DNA from: Bacteroidales bacterium
GTDB taxonomy: Bacteria; Bacteroidota; Bacteroidia; Bacteroidales; JAIPAH01
NCBI GenBank assembly: GCA_021738485.1
Contig: JAIPBX010000005.1
Span: 1 to 61,372, forward strand
Direction of reading: 5' to 3'
Length of the DNA: 61,372 nt
Part shown: one piece after another, positions 21,981-31,682 of the stretch
Layout of the letters: every line of letters begins with the position of its first letter
Numbering within the stretch: position 1 is the first letter of the stretch
Notes under the pieces: model-generated
The model's database searches: none
What the model saw: only the letters and a program-made list of their open reading frames with translations
What the model was told of the DNA's origin: nothing
Translations under genes and position numbers: made by a program

Positions 21981-22300
21981 GGTTTTTTTGTTCCGTGTTC
22001 TTTGTTCCGTGTTTCTTGTTCTTTGTTCCTTGTTCCGGATTGTTGGGGTATTTGCCTTTGGGGTCATCATCATACGCTGCGCCTGGATGTATTCTGTTAA
22101 GATTGGATTAAGCAGGAGAAGTCAATAATTTACATAAAACTTAAGCACTTAAACACCAGACACAAACTTAAACATCCCATCAAATAGGAATCTTATGCTA
22201 TTATGGGCTCCCCTGTCAAAGCTCCATAAATGCCAACGAACAATCATAGGAATTACGCATCCATTTTGCTAAGTTTGCAATCGGGCAAAACAATAAAGGG

Positions 22301-22843
22301 ATGGATAAGAGAAAACTGACTATATCCGCCTATGAGTACTTTGCAGGTGGGTTAAAAAATGCGGGAATGAATTTTAAGGCTCCTTACCTGGTGGGGCTGG
22401 ACCTGGGGAATCCGATGAATCACGGAGCACTGATCCGGTTGGGAGCCAATATTGGTGCTCACAAAGTGTTTTTCACCAGCGATCCACAGAAATTTTCCAT
22501 GATCAAAATTCAAAAAACCGCCGGTTCCAGTCACACATCAATGCCTTTTGAATTTACTTCTTTTGAAAATATCATTAAAAAAGTTCCCGGCGATTACCAA
22601 TGGGTAGCTATCGAAACCACAAAAGGAGCTACAAGTCTCTATGAAACCACTTTACCGGATAAATGTATATTTATTGCAGGCAATGAAAGCTATGGTATAA
22701 CGGATGAAGTACTGCAGCATTGCGATAAGCACGTGTATATTCCCCCACCGGGAATGACGAAATCGATGAATATTTCGCATGCAATGGCTGTAACGATCTT
22801 TGAATGGTACCGACAACAATGTTTTACAAGTGATAATGTTTAG
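22301..22843 (+). CDS. TrmH/SpoU-family RNA methyltransferase
   Basis: LDLGNPMNHGALIRLGANIGAHKVFFTSD and FIAGNESYGITDEVLQHCDKHVYIPPPGMTKSMNISHAMAVTIFEW. Confidence 0.88.
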   Translation: MDKRKLTISAYEYFAGGLKNAGMNFKAPYLVGLDLGNPMNHGALIRLGANIGAHKVFFTSDPQKFSMIKIQKTAGSSHTSMPFEFTSFENIIKKVPGDYQWVAIETTKGATSLYETTLPDKCIFIAGNESYGITDEVLQHCDKHVYIPPPGMTKSMNISHAMAVTIFEWYRQQCFTSDNV

Positions 22844-22923
22844 AAAGGGGTTGTTTCTCTTCTTTCAACACATTATCGGGAAATCTTATATCTTTCACTA
22901 ACTTTGCAGCCAAATAAGGACCA

Positions 22924-23619
22924 ATGAAACAATACCGTCATTTATTCTTCGATCTTGACCGCACACTATGGGATTTTGAGGCCAATGCTGAAGAAACACT
23001 ACATGATATCTATCTTAGCCACGGGTTACAACAAAAAGGGATTTCATCTTTTGAAAACTTCAAAAACACCTATCGCCTGATCAACAAAGATTTGTGGGAG
23101 AAGTATAAGCAAGACAGAATTTCCAAAGAACTGCTCAGTGTTGAGCGATTCCGGAGAACCCTGGAATATTTCACCATCAAAGATGAAGCTCTGGCTAAAA
23201 AGATAGCTGAAGAATACATAACCATCAGCCCCACCAAAACCAAACTCTTCCCAAATGTTAATGAAACACTTCATTACCTGGCCCCCAACTACCAAATGCA
23301 TATTTTAACCAACGGGTTTAATGAAGTACAATTTGTGAAACTGGAAAAAGCCGGATTACGAAAATTCTTCAAGGCCATTATTACATCGGAAGATGCCGGC
23401 AGTAAGAAACCCGATCAGGGAATTTTTGAACATGCACTAACTCAAACCAATGCCTCAAAAGATGAAAGCCTGGTTATTGGAGATGATCCCGAGTCGGACA
23501 TCGAAGGAGCCGCAAAAACTGGTATCGACCAGGTTTTTGTGAATTATCATCACCTTGATAATGGTCTGATGCCGACTTACGAAATCACGGATTTGAAAGA
23601 ATTGCGAAGAATCTTGTAA
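22924..23619 (+). CDS. YjjG-family HAD pyrimidine nucleotidase
   Basis: FFDLDRTLWDFEANA, HILTNGF, SEDAGSKKPDQGIFEHAL, VIGDDPESDIEGA. Confidence 0.9.
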   Translation: MKQYRHLFFDLDRTLWDFEANAEETLHDIYLSHGLQQKGISSFENFKNTYRLINKDLWEKYKQDRISKELLSVERFRRTLEYFTIKDEALAKKIAEEYITISPTKTKLFPNVNETLHYLAPNYQMHILTNGFNEVQFVKLEKAGLRKFFKAIITSEDAGSKKPDQGIFEHALTQTNASKDESLVIGDDPESDIEGAAKTGIDQVFVNYHHLDNGLMPTYEITDLKELRRIL

Positions 23620-23625
23620 CGCTGT

Positions 23626-24294
23626 TTATGATGCCGGGGCCAATCGGCCGATGACAGTCTTGCCGGCAGTCACTTTTTGATTGAGTTCGATCTCAATTGA
23701 AGCATCCATCGGAAGGAAAAGGTCCACTCTTGAGCCAAACTTAATAATTCCTACCTGATCGCCCCTTTCAACAGCATTACCGGGCTCGGCATAGCTGACA
23801 ATCTTTCGGGCCACGTAACCGGCTATCTGGCGGAAAAGAATATCTCCCCGTTCGTTACCCACGACTACGGTATTTTGTTCGTTTTCTTCGGAAGATTTGG
23901 GATGAAAAGCAACCAGGTATTTACCGGCATGATATTTTACGTATTTAACGAGGCCATTTATGGGATACCAATTTATGTGGACATTAGTAATAGACATAAA
24001 AATAGAGACCTGACGGCGAACATCCTTGAAAAACTCATTTTCTTCCACCTCTTCAATCACTACGATCTTTCCATCCGCCGGGCAAATAATTGTTCCATCG
24101 TCCTCCACATCGAAAGGACGTTTGGGTTCTCTGAAAAACAACCCCACAATAATCAGAAATATCAGGCTGGCGCCATAAATAATATACTGCCATAAGGCAT
24201 ATCCTGATAGCACCAGGCCAATAATGATATTCGCTATCAATAATAAAACAAAAAACTTAAAAATTACTCTATATCCTACTTTATGTATCTTCAT
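23626..24294 (-). CDS. psd: Phosphatidylserine decarboxylase family protein
   Basis: FFREPKRPF, PADGKIVVIEEV, VHINWYPINGLVKYVKYHAGKYLVAFHPKSSEENEQN, KFGSRVDLFLP. Confidence 0.92.
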   Translation of the reverse strand: MKIHKVGYRVIFKFFVLLLIANIIIGLVLSGYALWQYIIYGASLIFLIIVGLFFREPKRPFDVEDDGTIICPADGKIVVIEEVEENEFFKDVRRQVSIFMSITNVHINWYPINGLVKYVKYHAGKYLVAFHPKSSEENEQNTVVVGNERGDILFRQIAGYVARKIVSYAEPGNAVERGDQVGIIKFGSRVDLFLPMDASIEIELNQKVTAGKTVIGRLAPAS

Positions 24295-25115
24295 TAGCTA
24301 TTCAAAAAAAATTTAATATATAAAAAAATTGCCGGTGCACTAAGCAAAACTCCGTCAAACCTGTCAAGCATCCCACCGTGCCCGGGCAAAATCGTACCCG
24401 AATCTTTCACATTAAAATTTCTCTTTAAAAGAGATTCTACCAAGTCGCCGATCGTTGCAAAGATAATAATAATTGTGGCATACAACACATAGCTAATATT
24501 TTGAGAATCATCAAAATAATTACCTGCCAGCCAGCCTATTACCAATGCCAGGAAGGCACCACCAAAAAACCCTTCCCAGGTCTTCTTAGGAGAAACAGAT
24601 GGCAACAATTTATGTTTTCCGATGAGCAATCCTGTGACATAAGCTCCTGTATCATTAACCCAGACGAGAATAAAAAATGTCAGAATAAATTGAAATGTTT
24701 CACTATCTGTTAGAAAACCAAAGTGATAGATGTTATTCAATAAAGCCAGAGGCATAACCACATACACCATAGCCACCAAAGACACAGCAATATTCAGAAA
24801 AGGGGTTTTTTTATGGCGAAACAACTCCAGGGCAAACAAGGCCAATACAGGTATGATGAGCAGCGTTAGGTATATATCAGTAATAACCTGAAGGGAATGT
24901 AAAGCAATAACAGCATATACTATCGCACTAATCACCAGCGAAAAGCTTACATGAGGTCGCGCGCGGCCTTTAAAAGTCTTCAAAAATTCATAAACAGTAA
25001 ACAGGGCTATCACTAAAAAAAATATTGCCGTAGCTGTTGGACTTATAATAATAGCTGCCACAGTAATAGCCACATAAAGAATGCCTGTAATTGCCCTCTG
25101 GTAGAAATTATTCAC
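24294..25115 (-). CDS. cdsA: Phosphatidate cytidylyltransferase
   Basis: SPKKTWEGFFGGAFLAL...DLVESLLKRNFNVKDSGTILPGHGGMLDRFDGVLLSAP. Confidence 0.94.
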   Translation of the reverse strand: MNNFYQRAITGILYVAITVAAIIISPTATAIFFLVIALFTVYEFLKTFKGRARPHVSFSLVISAIVYAVIALHSLQVITDIYLTLLIIPVLALFALELFRHKKTPFLNIAVSLVAMVYVVMPLALLNNIYHFGFLTDSETFQFILTFFILVWVNDTGAYVTGLLIGKHKLLPSVSPKKTWEGFFGGAFLALVIGWLAGNYFDDSQNISYVLYATIIIIFATIGDLVESLLKRNFNVKDSGTILPGHGGMLDRFDGVLLSAPAIFLYIKFFLNS

Positions 25116-25314
25116 TTTGCGATTCTTCTATTAATTGTTTAGCCCGGAAGGCCTCTTCTACTTTGACATACAACTCAATCACCCCAAAGTGATAAGCTGA
25201 ATCCTGCTTATCCAAAGCCACACTTTCTATCTCATTCTCACTCAATAACCCCTTTATTAATTCGATTTCATAAAGATGCGGTGAACTATACACTTTGGCC
25301 CAGTTATCTTCCAT
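25108..25314 (-). CDS. DUF2007-like small protein
   Basis: WAKVYSSPHLYEIELIKGLLSENEIESVALDKQDSAYHFGVIELYVKVEEAFRAKQLI. Confidence 0.78.
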   Translation of the reverse strand: MEDNWAKVYSSPHLYEIELIKGLLSENEIESVALDKQDSAYHFGVIELYVKVEEAFRAKQLIEESQSE

Positions 25315-25481
25315 AAATTGATTTAATTCTACGCTAAATTAAATTTTTAACGGCACTTTTTCCAAACTTTCCTGCTTATATCAGTAAATAAACCGGCGTC
25401 AGTTATTAATAAAAACCGGAGTAATTCCGATACTCCGGTTAAAGTTTTCCAACTTATTTTCTTTACGGGTAACGCTTACAC

Positions 25482-27707
25482 TTATGATCCGGTTTCCTCA
25501 CTATCGTCCCCGTCTTCTTTTTTAGGTGTTAAATTTTGATTAGGTTCCTCTTTCACCGTCTTTTTCTTTTGCTTATTGCTGTCCTCGTCTCTACCATCGT
25601 CCCCTGATGAAGTTGTGTTTTCTGCTGCGCCGGTATTTTGTTCCTCGTCGCTTTCTTTCTTCGCACCAGTTGTTATCTCTTCATCGTCAGCTTCCGCTTT
25701 TTCTTCTTTCTGCTTCTCTTCTTCCTGGTCTTCGTGGAAATCCTGCAAGCGAGGGATCTTATCCTCGTCATCCTTTCTTTTGCCAAATATCTTTTCCAGA
25801 TCATCGGTAAATATCACCTCGCGCTCCAATAACATAGAGGCAAGTTTTTCCACCTTATCTTTATTATCAGAGAGCAACTGTTTAGCGCGCTCATACGATT
25901 CCTCTACAAGCTTGTGTACTTCCTCATCAATTTCTTCGGCGGTCTTTTCGCTATAAGGTTTTTGCAGCGAGTACTCCTGCTGTCCCGTACTGTCATAGTA
26001 ACTGATATTGCCCAATCTCTTATTGAGTCCAAAATAGGCCACCATAGCATAGGCTTGTTTCGTAACTCTTTCAAGGTCATTCAGGGCTCCGGTAGATATC
26101 GTTCCGAAATTAACCTCTTCGGATGCCCGGCCTGCCAGTGCCGCTGTCATCTCATCCACCATTTGTTCATAGGTTGTTATTTGTCTTTCTTCGGGTAAAT
26201 ACCATGCGGCGCCCAAAGATTTGCCCCGTGGGACTATGGTTACCTTAACAAGCGGTGAAGCATGCTCAAGCAGCCAGCTTACGGCGGCGTGCCCCGACTC
26301 ATGATAGGCGATGGTCTTTTTCTCCCCGGCTGATATAATTTTATTTCGTTTCTCCAGTCCCCCGATAATCCGGTCAACCGCATCCATAAAATCTTTTTTG
26401 GTTATAGAGCTATGACTTTTTCTGGCGGCAATGAGCGCAGCTTCGTTACAGGCATTAGCAATATCGGCACCGGAGAAGCCGGGGGTTTGTTTGGCCATAA
26501 ACTCGTTATCCACCTCTGAATTAAGTTTCAGTGGTTTCATATGAACGCTGAAAATCTCTTTTCGCTCCTTCAAATCCGGTAATTCAACGGGTATCTGCCT
26601 ATCGAAACGTCCGGCTCGTAGGAGTGCTTTATCGAGTACGTCAGCGCGGTTCGTTGCGGCGAGAATGATAACCCCTGTATTGGCGGCAAAACCGTCCATT
26701 TCATTAAGCAACTGGTTGAGTGTGTTTTCCCTTTCATCGTTAGAGCCCGACATGGCATTGCGGCCCCTTGAGCGACCGATAGCATCTATTTCATCGATAA
26801 AGATAATACATGGAGCTTTCTCTTTCGCCTGCTTAAAGAGGTCGCGAACTCTTGAAGCTCCTACACCGACAAACATTTCCACAAAATCGGAGCCGGAGAT
26901 AGAGAAGAAAGGTACACCGGCTTCTCCGGCAACAGCTCTGGCCAACAGAGTTTTACCGGTTCCGGGGGGACCTACCAACAAAGCTCCTTTGGGGATCTTA
27001 CCGCCCAGGTTTGTATATCTTTCGGGTTTACTCAAGAACTCAACAATCTCTTTGATTTCTACTTTAGCCTCGTCCAGTCCGGCCACATCCTGAAAATTGA
27101 CATCCACCGAGTTTTCTTTATCAAAAATCTGGGCTTTGGATTTCCCTATATTGAAGAGCTGTCCGCCACCGCCGGCGCCGCCACGGCTCATCATTCGCAT
27201 AAAGAAAATCCATACCCCAACCAAAAGCAGCAAAGGAAGGACCCAGCTAAGAATCTCGCCTCCCCAGTTGCGACGCTTCTCATTATTGATAAATACAGGA
27301 TTCTCAATATCTTTTTGCGCTTCTTCCACCCGCTCGTAAAATTTATCTACTGAACCTATTGTATAAATATAATGAGGCGTTTTGCCACCAAAGGAATCCT
27401 CGGCAGCATCATCATACTCCTTCTTGTTTAGGGCATCGGGCTTCAGATATATTTCTGCGAAATCTTTATTCACCAGCACAATTTTCTCCACATCCTGATT
27501 TCGGAGCATTTGCTTAAGGTTACCCCAGTTTGTCTCTTCAGCCCCGCTGTCCCAGTTCATGAAATTAAAGGCAAGAAAAACGACGATAATTAAACCGTAA
27601 ACCCAGTAAAAATTGAATTTGGGCTTTTTATTCTTACCATTATTCCCGTTAGTATTCTGAGAATTATTATTTTGAGAGTTATCTGATTGATTTTTGTTCT
27701 CTATCAT
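25482..27707 (-). CDS. ftsH: ATP-dependent zinc metalloprotease FtsH
   Basis: Walker A GPPGTGKTLLARAVAGEAGVPFF, SRH region, HEXXH zinc site AYHESGHAAVSW. Confidence 0.97.
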   Translation of the reverse strand: MIENKNQSDNSQNNNSQNTNGNNGKNKKPKFNFYWVYGLIIVVFLAFNFMNWDSGAEETNWGNLKQMLRNQDVEKIVLVNKDFAEIYLKPDALNKKEYDDAAEDSFGGKTPHYIYTIGSVDKFYERVEEAQKDIENPVFINNEKRRNWGGEILSWVLPLLLLVGVWIFFMRMMSRGGAGGGGQLFNIGKSKAQIFDKENSVDVNFQDVAGLDEAKVEIKEIVEFLSKPERYTNLGGKIPKGALLVGPPGTGKTLLARAVAGEAGVPFFSISGSDFVEMFVGVGASRVRDLFKQAKEKAPCIIFIDEIDAIGRSRGRNAMSGSNDERENTLNQLLNEMDGFAANTGVIILAATNRADVLDKALLRAGRFDRQIPVELPDLKERKEIFSVHMKPLKLNSEVDNEFMAKQTPGFSGADIANACNEAALIAARKSHSSITKKDFMDAVDRIIGGLEKRNKIISAGEKKTIAYHESGHAAVSWLLEHASPLVKVTIVPRGKSLGAAWYLPEERQITTYEQMVDEMTAALAGRASEEVNFGTISTGALNDLERVTKQAYAMVAYFGLNKRLGNISYYDSTGQQEYSLQKPYSEKTAEEIDEEVHKLVEESYERAKQLLSDNKDKVEKLASMLLEREVIFTDDLEKIFGKRKDDEDKIPRLQDFHEDQEEEKQKEEKAEADDEEITTGAKKESDEEQNTGAAENTTSSGDDGRDEDSNKQKKKTVKEEPNQNLTPKKEDGDDSEETGS

Positions 27708-27728
27708 GTTCGATTGTTTTCATTAATT

Positions 27729-28139
27729 TTACTCCTCCCCGGCATATTCAATGTCGGCGTCTGCCCACAGCTCTTCAAGCCTGTAAAAATCCCTCATATA
27801 TGGCTGAAAGATGTGAACAACAATATCGGAATAGTCTAACAAAATCCATTCCTTATTTTTCATTCCTTCAATATGCCACGGCTTTGCATCTCTCTTTTCC
27901 TCGGTTTCCTCAACAACCGCTTTTGCAAGGGCTTCCACATGAGTATCCGAAGTCCCATGAGTTACTATAAAATAGTCGGAGACTGCGTTTTCTATCTTAC
28001 CCAGATATATTATCGTTATACCTTTAGCTTTTTTGTCTATCAAGGCCTGTTTGATTGTATCTACCACCGTTTTCGTCTCTTCTTGTCTTTTTAAAAATAC
28101 CATATTTTGGTTTGCAATTATCACATCAAAAATATACAA
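27729..28139 (-). CDS. rsfS: Ribosome silencing factor RsfS
   Basis: YFIVTHGTSDTHVEALAKAVVEE...PWHIEGMKNKEWILLDYSDIVVHIFQPYMRDFYRLEELWADAD. Start probably internal (MVFLKRQEE). Confidence 0.93.
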   Translation of the reverse strand: MYIFDVIIANQNMVFLKRQEETKTVVDTIKQALIDKKAKGITIIYLGKIENAVSDYFIVTHGTSDTHVEALAKAVVEETEEKRDAKPWHIEGMKNKEWILLDYSDIVVHIFQPYMRDFYRLEELWADADIEYAGEE

Positions 28140-28347
28140 AATTTACCACGTGGCACCTAATTCCATCCTCTCTTTTAACGTTTGCTACGGCTTGTCTAAA
28201 AATTCAACTCCACAGGAAATAGATTTGTTCAATGTTTAATGCTACAAACACTATCCTCAAACAAGCTGTCATTTTGTCTTTGAGATGACAACTTTGTATT
28301 TGTTATATTTGCCAACAGACAAAAACGATAAAAAGCTTTATTCATTT

Positions 28348-29094
28348 ATGAAAATCCTATCAGAAAAAATCATACGGCTTACGGAGGTTGATTCAACCAA
28401 TGACTATCTTCTCCCGAACTACAAAAATTTTGAAGAAGGAACAATCGTTATCACGGATTATCAGCCTGGAGGTAAAGGGCTTGGCCACAATCACTGGGAA
28501 AGCGCCAAAGAAAAAAATCTTACTTTAAGTGTATTATTGAATCCACGTTCTGTTTATACATCCGAACAGTTTAATCTGAATATGGCTGCTTCATTGGCAA
28601 TACGAAAATTTATAAGCCATTATACCGATACCCCTATCCTGGTCAAATGGCCTAACGATATCTATGCCCAAAACCGCAAAATTGCCGGCATCCTGATCAA
28701 AAATCTTCTTTATGAGGATATCATCGATACATCAATTATCGGTATGGGAATTAATATCAACCAGGAACACTTTTATTCGCAGGCACCCAATCCGGTTTCA
28801 TTAAAACACCTCACCGGTAAAAATTACAACCTTAAGCAAATGCTCGAATTGCTCCTTAAAGACCTGGATAACTATTTTCAGATTCTTTATAACAGAGATT
28901 TCAATCAATTAAACCAGGAATATTACCAATATATGTATCGCCTAAAAGAGTGGCACAATTATATTATCCATGGACAAAAAGTGCATGCCTGCATCCAGGG
29001 GATAGATGAGTTCGGCCAACTGAGCCTGACCGATGAACAAGGCCGGTTGTATGTATGCGATCTTAAAGAGATTGAATTCCTGTTGGACTCTTAA
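28348..29094 (+). CDS. birA: Biotin--[acetyl-CoA-carboxylase] ligase
   Basis: EVDSTNDYL, GGKGLGHNHWESAKEKNLTLSVLL, VKWPNDIYAQNRKIAGILIKN, GMGININQ. Confidence 0.9.
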   Translation: MKILSEKIIRLTEVDSTNDYLLPNYKNFEEGTIVITDYQPGGKGLGHNHWESAKEKNLTLSVLLNPRSVYTSEQFNLNMAASLAIRKFISHYTDTPILVKWPNDIYAQNRKIAGILIKNLLYEDIIDTSIIGMGININQEHFYSQAPNPVSLKHLTGKNYNLKQMLELLLKDLDNYFQILYNRDFNQLNQEYYQYMYRLKEWHNYIIHGQKVHACIQGIDEFGQLSLTDEQGRLYVCDLKEIEFLLDS

Positions 29095-29738
29095 CTTTTT
29101 TGCCCCCAATTGCCGGGATCAAGACGCCAGGCAGCGAGGGACTCCATATCCTTGTTTTGAATGTACTTTTTTTCCAGCGCCTGTTCAATAGCCGTTTCAT
29201 AGTCGGAAAGTGCTACCAGCTCACAAGCTTCCTGGTCAAATTTCTCCCTGGCCTCATCAAAATCATAGGTGAAAATAGCCACCATTCCTTTTACCTTGCA
29301 CCCTTGTCGTTTCAAAGCTCGCACTGCATTCAGACTACTATTGCCGGTCGAAACCAGGTCTTCAATAACCACTACTTCCTGGCCTTCCAAAACCACACCT
29401 TCTACCTGATTTTCCAGCCCATGTCCTTTTTTCCTGCTCCTCACATAAACAAAAGGCAAATCCAACTCCTGTGCTACCAATGCCCCCAAAGCGATCCCAC
29501 CGGTTGCTACCCCGGCAATAACATCTACAGAACCATATTCCTCCCGGATGACAGCGGTGAAAAGCTTCTTCAACCGGTTTCTTATCAACGGGTATGAGAG
29601 TGTTTTTCGGTTATCACAATAAATAGGGGCCTTCCACCCCGAAGACCATGTAAATGGATTCGCATTATTCAATTTTATTGCCTTTATTTGTAGTAGAGAA
29701 TCGGCTATTTCTCTGGCTATTTCTTTCGAATAAATCAT
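29091..29738 (-). CDS. pyrE: Orotate phosphoribosyltransferase
   Basis: PFTWSSGWKAPIYCDNRKTLSYP; PRPP motif VVVIEDLVSTGNSSL. Confidence 0.95.
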   Translation of the reverse strand: MIYSKEIAREIADSLLQIKAIKLNNANPFTWSSGWKAPIYCDNRKTLSYPLIRNRLKKLFTAVIREEYGSVDVIAGVATGGIALGALVAQELDLPFVYVRSRKKGHGLENQVEGVVLEGQEVVVIEDLVSTGNSSLNAVRALKRQGCKVKGMVAIFTYDFDEAREKFDQEACELVALSDYETAIEQALEKKYIQNKDMESLAAWRLDPGNWGQKS

Positions 29739-29745
29739 AGGACAA

Positions 29746-30384
29746 ATGTATAAAGTTTTTTTCCACGAAAAGACATTACTCCTTGCGGGCAGCCATACGG
29801 TTATTTCTCCCGAAGAAGGAGACCTTGTAGCTAATCCCGAGGCTCAACCACAATTAAAAAATATAGTTTTTGATTTTCTTACCAGTAAAAGCCATAACCG
29901 GGCTATCTTTTATCACCCCAACCCCGCCCGGTTGATGGAGCTTTTCTCCGGTTTGTTTACCCCTGTTTCGGCAGCCGGAGGAATAGTAAGGGATAAAGAA
30001 GAAAATGTTCTTTTTATTTTCAGAAATGGTTTATGGGATCTTCCCAAAGGAAAAGTGGACGAAGGAGAAAAAGCCGATGAAGCTGCTATCAGAGAAGTTA
30101 AAGAAGAAACCGGGTTGGTTAACGTAGCTATACAACAACTCATCAAACCTACTTTTCACATCTATTACAGGAATGCTACCTACAACTTAAAGACCACCTA
30201 CTGGTATGAAATGGAAGCCCCGGCTGTTCAAAAATTAAAACCTCAAACCGAAGAGGGTATAGAAAAGATAGTTTGGGTGAATAAAAGAAACGCTCCCGCT
30301 TATGCCAACCAAAGCTATAAATCAATTCATGATCTGATGGAATTCTACTTTCAGCGAAAGCGTGATGAAGATAATTTTTTTTAA
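29746..30384 (+). CDS. NUDIX hydrolase
   Basis: Nudix box GKVDEGEKADEAAIREVKEETGL. Confidence 0.9.
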   Translation: MYKVFFHEKTLLLAGSHTVISPEEGDLVANPEAQPQLKNIVFDFLTSKSHNRAIFYHPNPARLMELFSGLFTPVSAAGGIVRDKEENVLFIFRNGLWDLPKGKVDEGEKADEAAIREVKEETGLVNVAIQQLIKPTFHIYYRNATYNLKTTYWYEMEAPAVQKLKPQTEEGIEKIVWVNKRNAPAYANQSYKSIHDLMEFYFQRKRDEDNFF

Positions 30385-30630
30385 CTTTTGTAATTGCTTA
30401 ATTTTAATACATTTGCCATTTATACCGGAGTTAAGGGCAAGTTGCCGGGCTCTTCTCAAAACATCCGAAAGAGCGGGCTCCGGATACAGAATTTTCTGTT
30501 CTGAAAAATAGTAAAACACCCGCTTCATTGAGCGATATTATTGAATCAAAGTATGACAGGTTTTATACGATTATAGTGAGCTACTAAAGAAAAAAATATT
30601 GAAGAAAAGAATCAGTAAAATATTTGATTT

Positions 30631-31104
30631 ATGAAAATTGCAGTATTTCCGGGCTCATTCGATCCGATCACTATCGGACATGAATCCATTATCAGAAGAG
30701 CTTTACCACTGTTTGACAAAATAATTGTTGCGATTGGCGAAAATTCCGAAAAGAAAAATTTGTTCTGCTTAGAAAAGCGCATCGAATGGTTAAACAAAAC
30801 ATTCAGCGGTATCGACCAAATCGAAGTGGACAGCTTTCAGGGCCTTACCGTGGATTATTGCCGTAGTGTGAATGCCAGGTATATCCTCCGGGGACTGCGT
30901 ACTTCGGCTGATTTTGAATTTGAGCGTAGTGTAGGCCAGGTCAATAAGCAAATGTATAACGAAGTAGAAACGATATTTATGCTTACTACGCCGGAACAAA
31001 CTGCTGTGAACTCCTCCGTGGTCAGGGATATTTTTAAACATGGCGGCGATATCAGACCATTTATCCCTAGCGCTATCGATATCAGAAAGCACGACCAGGG
31101 CTAA
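30631..31104 (+). CDS. coaD: Phosphopantetheine adenylyltransferase
   Basis: AVFPGSFDPITIGHESIIRRA and YILRGLRTSADFEFE. Confidence 0.95.
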   Translation: MKIAVFPGSFDPITIGHESIIRRALPLFDKIIVAIGENSEKKNLFCLEKRIEWLNKTFSGIDQIEVDSFQGLTVDYCRSVNARYILRGLRTSADFEFERSVGQVNKQMYNEVETIFMLTTPEQTAVNSSVVRDIFKHGGDIRPFIPSAIDIRKHDQG

Positions 31105-31148
31105 ACACCGCCCCTGGTATTCAGGTATTTCTCGCAATAACCCGTTAG

Positions 31149-31682
31149 CTATTTGCGAAAAACGGAAATACGGGTACGTCCATACTTTCTTTCTTCATCA
31201 AAATAAATCATATCTGAAAACGCCAGTTGCCTGGAGTGTTCTATCATCAGCCATCCATCTTCTTTTAACAGGTTATGACTGAAAATCAATTCCGGGATAC
31301 TCTTTATTCTTTCCATATCATAAGGGGGATCGGCAAAAATAACATCAAAAGAAGTTTTCGTTTTTTCCAAAAAATGAAACGCATCGGTTTTTAATACCTT
31401 TAACCCTTCAATTCCGTAACGCCTGGCCGTATTTCTCATAAAAGATACTGCTGCGGAATTTTTCTCTACCGCAGTAACGGTGGGACATCCGCGTGAGAGG
31501 AATTCAAAGCTCAGATTCCCGGTTCCGGCAAACAAATCCAGCACCTCCGATTCTTCAAAATCCAGGTAACTTGTCAGCATATTAAAAATGCTTTCCTTGG
31601 TCTTATCGGTCGTAGGCCTCACAGGAAGACTTTTGGGAGCCCGCAACTGCACATGCTTGTATTGTCCGCTTATAATCCGCAT
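31149..31682 (-). CDS. rsmD: 16S rRNA (guanine966-N2)-methyltransferase RsmD
   Basis: MRIISGQYK..., RPTTDKTKESIFNML, VLDLFAGTGNLSFEFLSRG, FDVIFADPPY. Confidence 0.93.
   Translation of the reverse strand: MRIISGQYKHVQLRAPKSLPVRPTTDKTKESIFNMLTSYLDFEESEVLDLFAGTGNLSFEFLSRGCPTVTAVEKNSAAVSFMRNTARRYGIEGLKVLKTDAFHFLEKTKTSFDVIFADPPYDMERIKSIPELIFSHNLLKEDGWLMIEHSRQLAFSDMIYFDEERKYGRTRISVFRK

Noticed and set aside
25576-25956. Serine-rich 126 aa ORF antisense to ftsH
   Set aside because: Artefact of the acidic/low-complexity FtsH tail read in reverse.
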